A DNA stretch of 64,000 nt from Toxoplasma gondii ME49 (taxonomy: Eukaryota > Apicomplexa > Conoidasida > Eucoccidiorida > Sarcocystidae): positions 5,356,212-5,420,211 of the forward strand of contig NC_031478.1 of the NCBI RefSeq assembly GCF_000006565.2, given 5' to 3'. Under the pieces are notes generated by a model. The model was not told the origin of the DNA and searched no databases. It was given only the letters and a program-made list of their open reading frames with translations. Within the stretch, counting starts at the first letter, position 1. Every line of letters starts with the position of its first letter. Below are positions 61,001 through 64,000 of this stretch, in pieces. The position numbers and the translations under genes are program-made.

Positions 61001-61734
61001 TTCAATTTTTTACCGATTCTCGCAACCTTGCCCCCCTGTGAAAGTCTAAGAGTGTAGAAGACGGTCAGCAGGGGCACTACTTTCGGACTTTGGTCAGCAG
61101 CCGGAGTTTCCGTTCGGCGGGGCGTTCCCGAACCTCCATCTGATACAGTTCGTCTCCCCTGTTTTCCTTTCTGTCGTTTTCTTCGCCGATTTACGCGGCG
61201 GTTTTCTGAAAGAGTAGTGAACAGGGGCCATCTGTGCAATTGCTTGCACACTTTACCACGAGTCCTCGCATAGCTGAGTGTTACCGTTCACCTTGGGAAG
61301 AATACGCCCGGAAAAGTAATAGTTGCTCTGGAACAGCAAGCCGATGGGGACCACGACCTGTCAGCAAAAGAGGCACAGAATCAACAAGGACCGTACGTGT
61401 CTCGATAACGAGCATGCAGCGTCTACGGTTTGTTCTCCGTCTACCATATGAATTCCGTAATTGCACACAACGGAACTGCAGTGCTCACACACGATTCAGA
61501 AATAGTCTTAGTGGTAGCTATCTTGATTTCCATGAACAGGATCCACGATTCATTTGCTGACACACACGTACAGGCCACAAAAAAGACACCCGTCGAAAGC
61601 AGGGAAAAGCGCCGCAAGCTGACGTTCGTTAGCGACAAAGAAAACTTAAATGCGCACTGGATGCCGAGGTTTGACCGGTCGCGTTTCCAGTCCAGTTGCC
61701 TCCATCGGGATTCCGCACGCGGATGCACTGCACC
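58072..61734. other. Spacer between hnRNP-like gene and right-end gene pair
   Basis: The first part should be the hnRNP-like 3' UTR. A 208-codon + frame at 58438-59064 has no domain. From 59100 to 61700 composition is even, frames are short and no pyrimidine-tract/AG pairs mark exons. I see nothing assignable. Confidence 0.55.
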
Positions 61735-62770
61735 TCAGCTTGTGTATAAATGTTCATTTCCAAATATACGCTGGATACCACGATACTTAATGCACTTTCC
61801 ATATTGGTCAAGAAAAGCATCGTAGAAGTTGGAGTCGGAAGACAGAGACTTCGGAAGTTCACAGGCTTCAGGTTCACACGATCCGCAAGCTTGTGAAGAA
61901 GAAGACGCCTCTGCATTCAACAGAAGGAAACGTTGTTTGCTACGCGCAGCTACCTCCTACACTGCATGCTTACTCTACCTTCTTTTGGAAATAATTCGAC
62001 AACAGTCACAAGCGTTGTTTCTGCTCCATGGCGCACCTCCCTTCCGCCTCTAGCACATAAGAACGGGAGAGCCCTCAAACACGAGCAACAAACAATTCAA
62101 CTTTACGAGAATGACCTACTGCTGTCTACAAGACAACTGGATAGAACGGATCCCACAGTTTCCACGTTTCTTTGGAAGAAACAACATATCTCAGGGCCCC
62201 CTTTCTGCGTCACCCTTGCGCCGTCTTGTGTCCGCCGATAGGCGGGAAAAACGCAGGCTAGGAGAGAAACAAATGCACCTGCCAGGAGACTCGGCCGTGG
62301 TATTCTTCACGGAAAAGAATTTCTGCTTTCTCCGTAAGCCTCTTCGACAGCAACTGGTGAAACTCTTGTCGACTCACCATCGAGAAAGCCCAGAAGGACC
62401 AGATGTAGAAAGGCCAAGGGGACTGAATGCAGGTTGCAAGTTGGCTGTTTGTGTAGTAGTCTTCCAGAGAGCCTCCCAGGCGTTTCTGGGACAGCTTCAG
62501 GAAGTCAGCGTTGGACCGCTCCCCTGCACTCCGGAAAGCGTTCGAGAGTGCAGTTCCGTTTCTTTCCGCAATTTGACCGGCGAAAAAGCGTTTGCTGGCT
62601 CCAGGAATAAGTTCAGAAATGCTGGAACGAGGGCCGACAGAGGTGACGAAAGTTCGGAAAGCAGGGGCGGATCCAGGGACAAAGCCTTGACCCGCTTGCG
62701 AAAAGGGGAGGCTCTTCATCCCGTTGCACGGGAGAAGACGGGGAACGACGCGAGGCGGGAACGGCGACAT
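61735..62770 (-). CDS. Small single-span protein with mitochondrial-type presequence
   Basis: Two minus-strand exons: 62770-62311 and 61910-61735 (211 residues). The intron has a CCGTGAAG donor and a strong acceptor (TTTCCTTCTGTTGAATGCAG), and phases agree. The start is ATG at 62770 in an AGAAATG context. The first 65 residues are Arg/Ser/Pro-rich and nearly free of acid, ending in SKRFFAGQ, as in mitochondrial presequences. One membrane span follows at about 111-132 (CIQSPWPFYIWSFWAFSMV). The second exon is hydrophilic and Cys-containing (QACGSCEPEACELP) and ends with IQRIFGNEHLYTS. This architecture suits a small subunit of a respiratory complex or ATP synthase, but I do not recognise a family. 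It is head-to-head with the next gene. Confidence 0.58.
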
Positions 62771-63002
62771 TTCTGTAAAGCCAGAAGAGTGCAAAAGGGT
62801 AGCAATGCTTCTCCTTGAGTTACGACGGTCCGCACCGACGCGCAGGAGTGGTGTCTAGGGCGCCTTTCGAGATTCGGTGGCCAGAACGTGGAAATCGACG
62901 TTCTTGGATCGGAACGGAATTTTCAGATTTTCGCGAATGTTTTTCTCCAGAGTTCCGCCGAAGAGCGGTGCCTTTCCCCCGTGACTGCAACGGGGTTTTG
63001 CA
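62771..63002. promoter_or_regulatory. Short bidirectional promoter interval (232 bases)
   Basis: Two outward-facing start codons (62770 minus, 63003 plus) are separated by only 232 bases. The interval contains CGTGGAAATCGACG and TTTCGCGAATG words but no obvious TATA box, as is usual in these parasites. Its role is inferred from position. Confidence 0.45.
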
Positions 63003-63710
63003 TTGCATGCGATCGCCGTGACATGTATGCGCCAAGAAGCTGTGCACCTGGGCAGAAGCCGGGCCAGCTCGACGACTGCGCGACCCGCGAGCGTAAGGGC
63101 CTGCTCACTCTCTCGGAACCGAACACAGAAGAAACGCGAAGAGGGACTCAGTTCCGCTTACTTTCTTCTCTCTCCGCTGAAACAGGGGGGTTTTCTTCAG
63201 AGCTAACTGGTGATTCGTGCTGGGTCGTCCCTCTCTTTAGGTGGGGGGGCTTTCTGTGCGCTCTGGAGGTTCACTGACAGGTGTCCATTACCATCCTCTA
63301 CACAGAATTACCTTTGCCACAAACATCAGAGACGGAGCTAAAGAGACCGAGTGCGGTACGAACTGTTGTTGGTGTGGTTGCCCTCTGCCCTGTGCGGTTC
63401 ATGCTTCTCTTTGCTTTTGCTCCCGTGACGACGGATTGCAGTGACCAGCTCACTGCGCTCCGCTCTCCTTTTGTCTGGGTCGTCCGGACTATTCAAAACC
63501 TCCATACCAAGTATGTGTGGAAGTCTGAGCGCAGAGCTTGTGTGGAATCGCATTCTTGCGGTGAAAAACGGTGTATTTCAAGTGCCGAGCGACTCTGCAG
63601 ACTGGCAGAACTTTGCCATTGCCGAGCGCGAGGGGCTCCGAACCTTCGCTTATTTTGCGAGAGAGCAGCGTTCTCAGATTCAGATGCACGGGGGGAGAGG
63701 GGGTGGCTGA
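63003..63710 (+). CDS. Small protein with mitochondrial-type presequence, 132 residues
   Basis: Three exons: 63003-63092, 63241-63280 and 63442-63710, with GTAAGG and GTGTCC donors, CTCTTTAG and GATTGCAG acceptors, and phases that agree. The first 60 residues are rich in Ala, Ser, Thr, Arg and Leu with few acids (SRASSTTARPASVGGLSVRS), fitting a mitochondrial presequence. The mature part (WNRILAVKNGVFQVP, then DWQNFAIAEREGLRTFAYFA and REQRSQIQ) ends in a Gly/Arg tail. Its length and final helix loosely recall ATP-synthase subunit g, but this is a weak impression. The last exon is the best supported. The 40-base middle exon and the first exon are inferred from phase and splice signals, and another ATG at 63021 is possible in a different frame. 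Confidence 0.45.
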
Positions 63711-64000
63711 ATGTGCTTGCGTTGTCTGGTGGTTTTTGGTCCTTGAGTGCCGGTGAGCCTTGAGCGCGCTGATAAGGAGGGATAGGGCAAGTGTCTGTGC
63801 GATCTGTCGCCTTCAACAGAGTTTTTTCCCACGCCAGAATCGCTCCGCGTTTCCTTTTTCGCGGCTCGCGCAGCTCGCTTCTTTTTCGCTCAGGAAACGC
63901 AGAGGCCAAACCCCGTCTAAAATAGGCAGGGTTGAGAACGCGCAAGAAAATGTGCTGGCTGTCGAAATGTGCGCAGCGCTTCCTGAGAGGATCAAATGGC
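63711..64000. other. Right-edge sequence, no gene assigned
   Basis: The 3' flank of the small + strand gene. Minus-strand frames (63493-63945, 63813-63995) overlap its last exon or run out of the window, without a domain. Confidence 0.5.

Overview
This window looks like nuclear DNA of a coccidian apicomplexan, most probably Toxoplasma gondii or a close relative. The genes carry many introns of roughly 150-1000 bases with GT..AG ends and pyrimidine-rich acceptors. Spacers are T/C-rich, with TGCATGC-type motifs and TA microsatellites, and proteins carry long Ser/Arg/Ala-rich disordered insertions. One locus is a tandem lineage-specific membrane-protein family. The species call is an inference. 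Gene models were built by hand from splice motifs, reading phase and family motifs. All models give whole-codon totals except the two tandem-family genes, which are incomplete.

Left third (1-23.4 kb). The window opens inside an RCC1-repeat gene (+, to 1722). A PP2C/PPM phosphatase follows, with an N-terminal R/E/D mixed-charge domain (+, 5652-10506). A HAKAI-like RING plus C2H2 protein (+, 14678-17343) points to the m6A-writer accessory complex. It converges on a divergent TBP-related factor (-, 18952-21528).

Middle (23.4-43.6 kb). A tandem duplication (copy A about 23447-27355, copy B about 28070-31735, two assembly gaps) carries two minus-strand secretory, multi-membrane-span family genes. 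They differ strongly in a few exons and hardly at all elsewhere. Next is a 1008-residue TMEM65-GAF fusion (-, 33072-39430), divergent from an unrecognised 286-residue gene (+, 41468-43635).

Right third (43.6-64 kb). A single-exon DCN1-like neddylation factor (+, 47027-47989) is followed by a long spacer and an eight-exon hnRNP H/F-type protein with three RRMs (+, 54321-58071). Near the right edge two small probable mitochondrial proteins lie head-to-head across only 232 bases (- 61735-62770; + 63003-63710).

No operons, CRISPR arrays, rRNA or convincing tRNA genes were seen. A loose theme is RNA and transcription control (HAKAI-like, TBP-like, hnRNP H-like, the PP2C with a speckle-type domain) plus ubiquitin/NEDD8 functions and mitochondrial membrane proteins. 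That theme is an inference.
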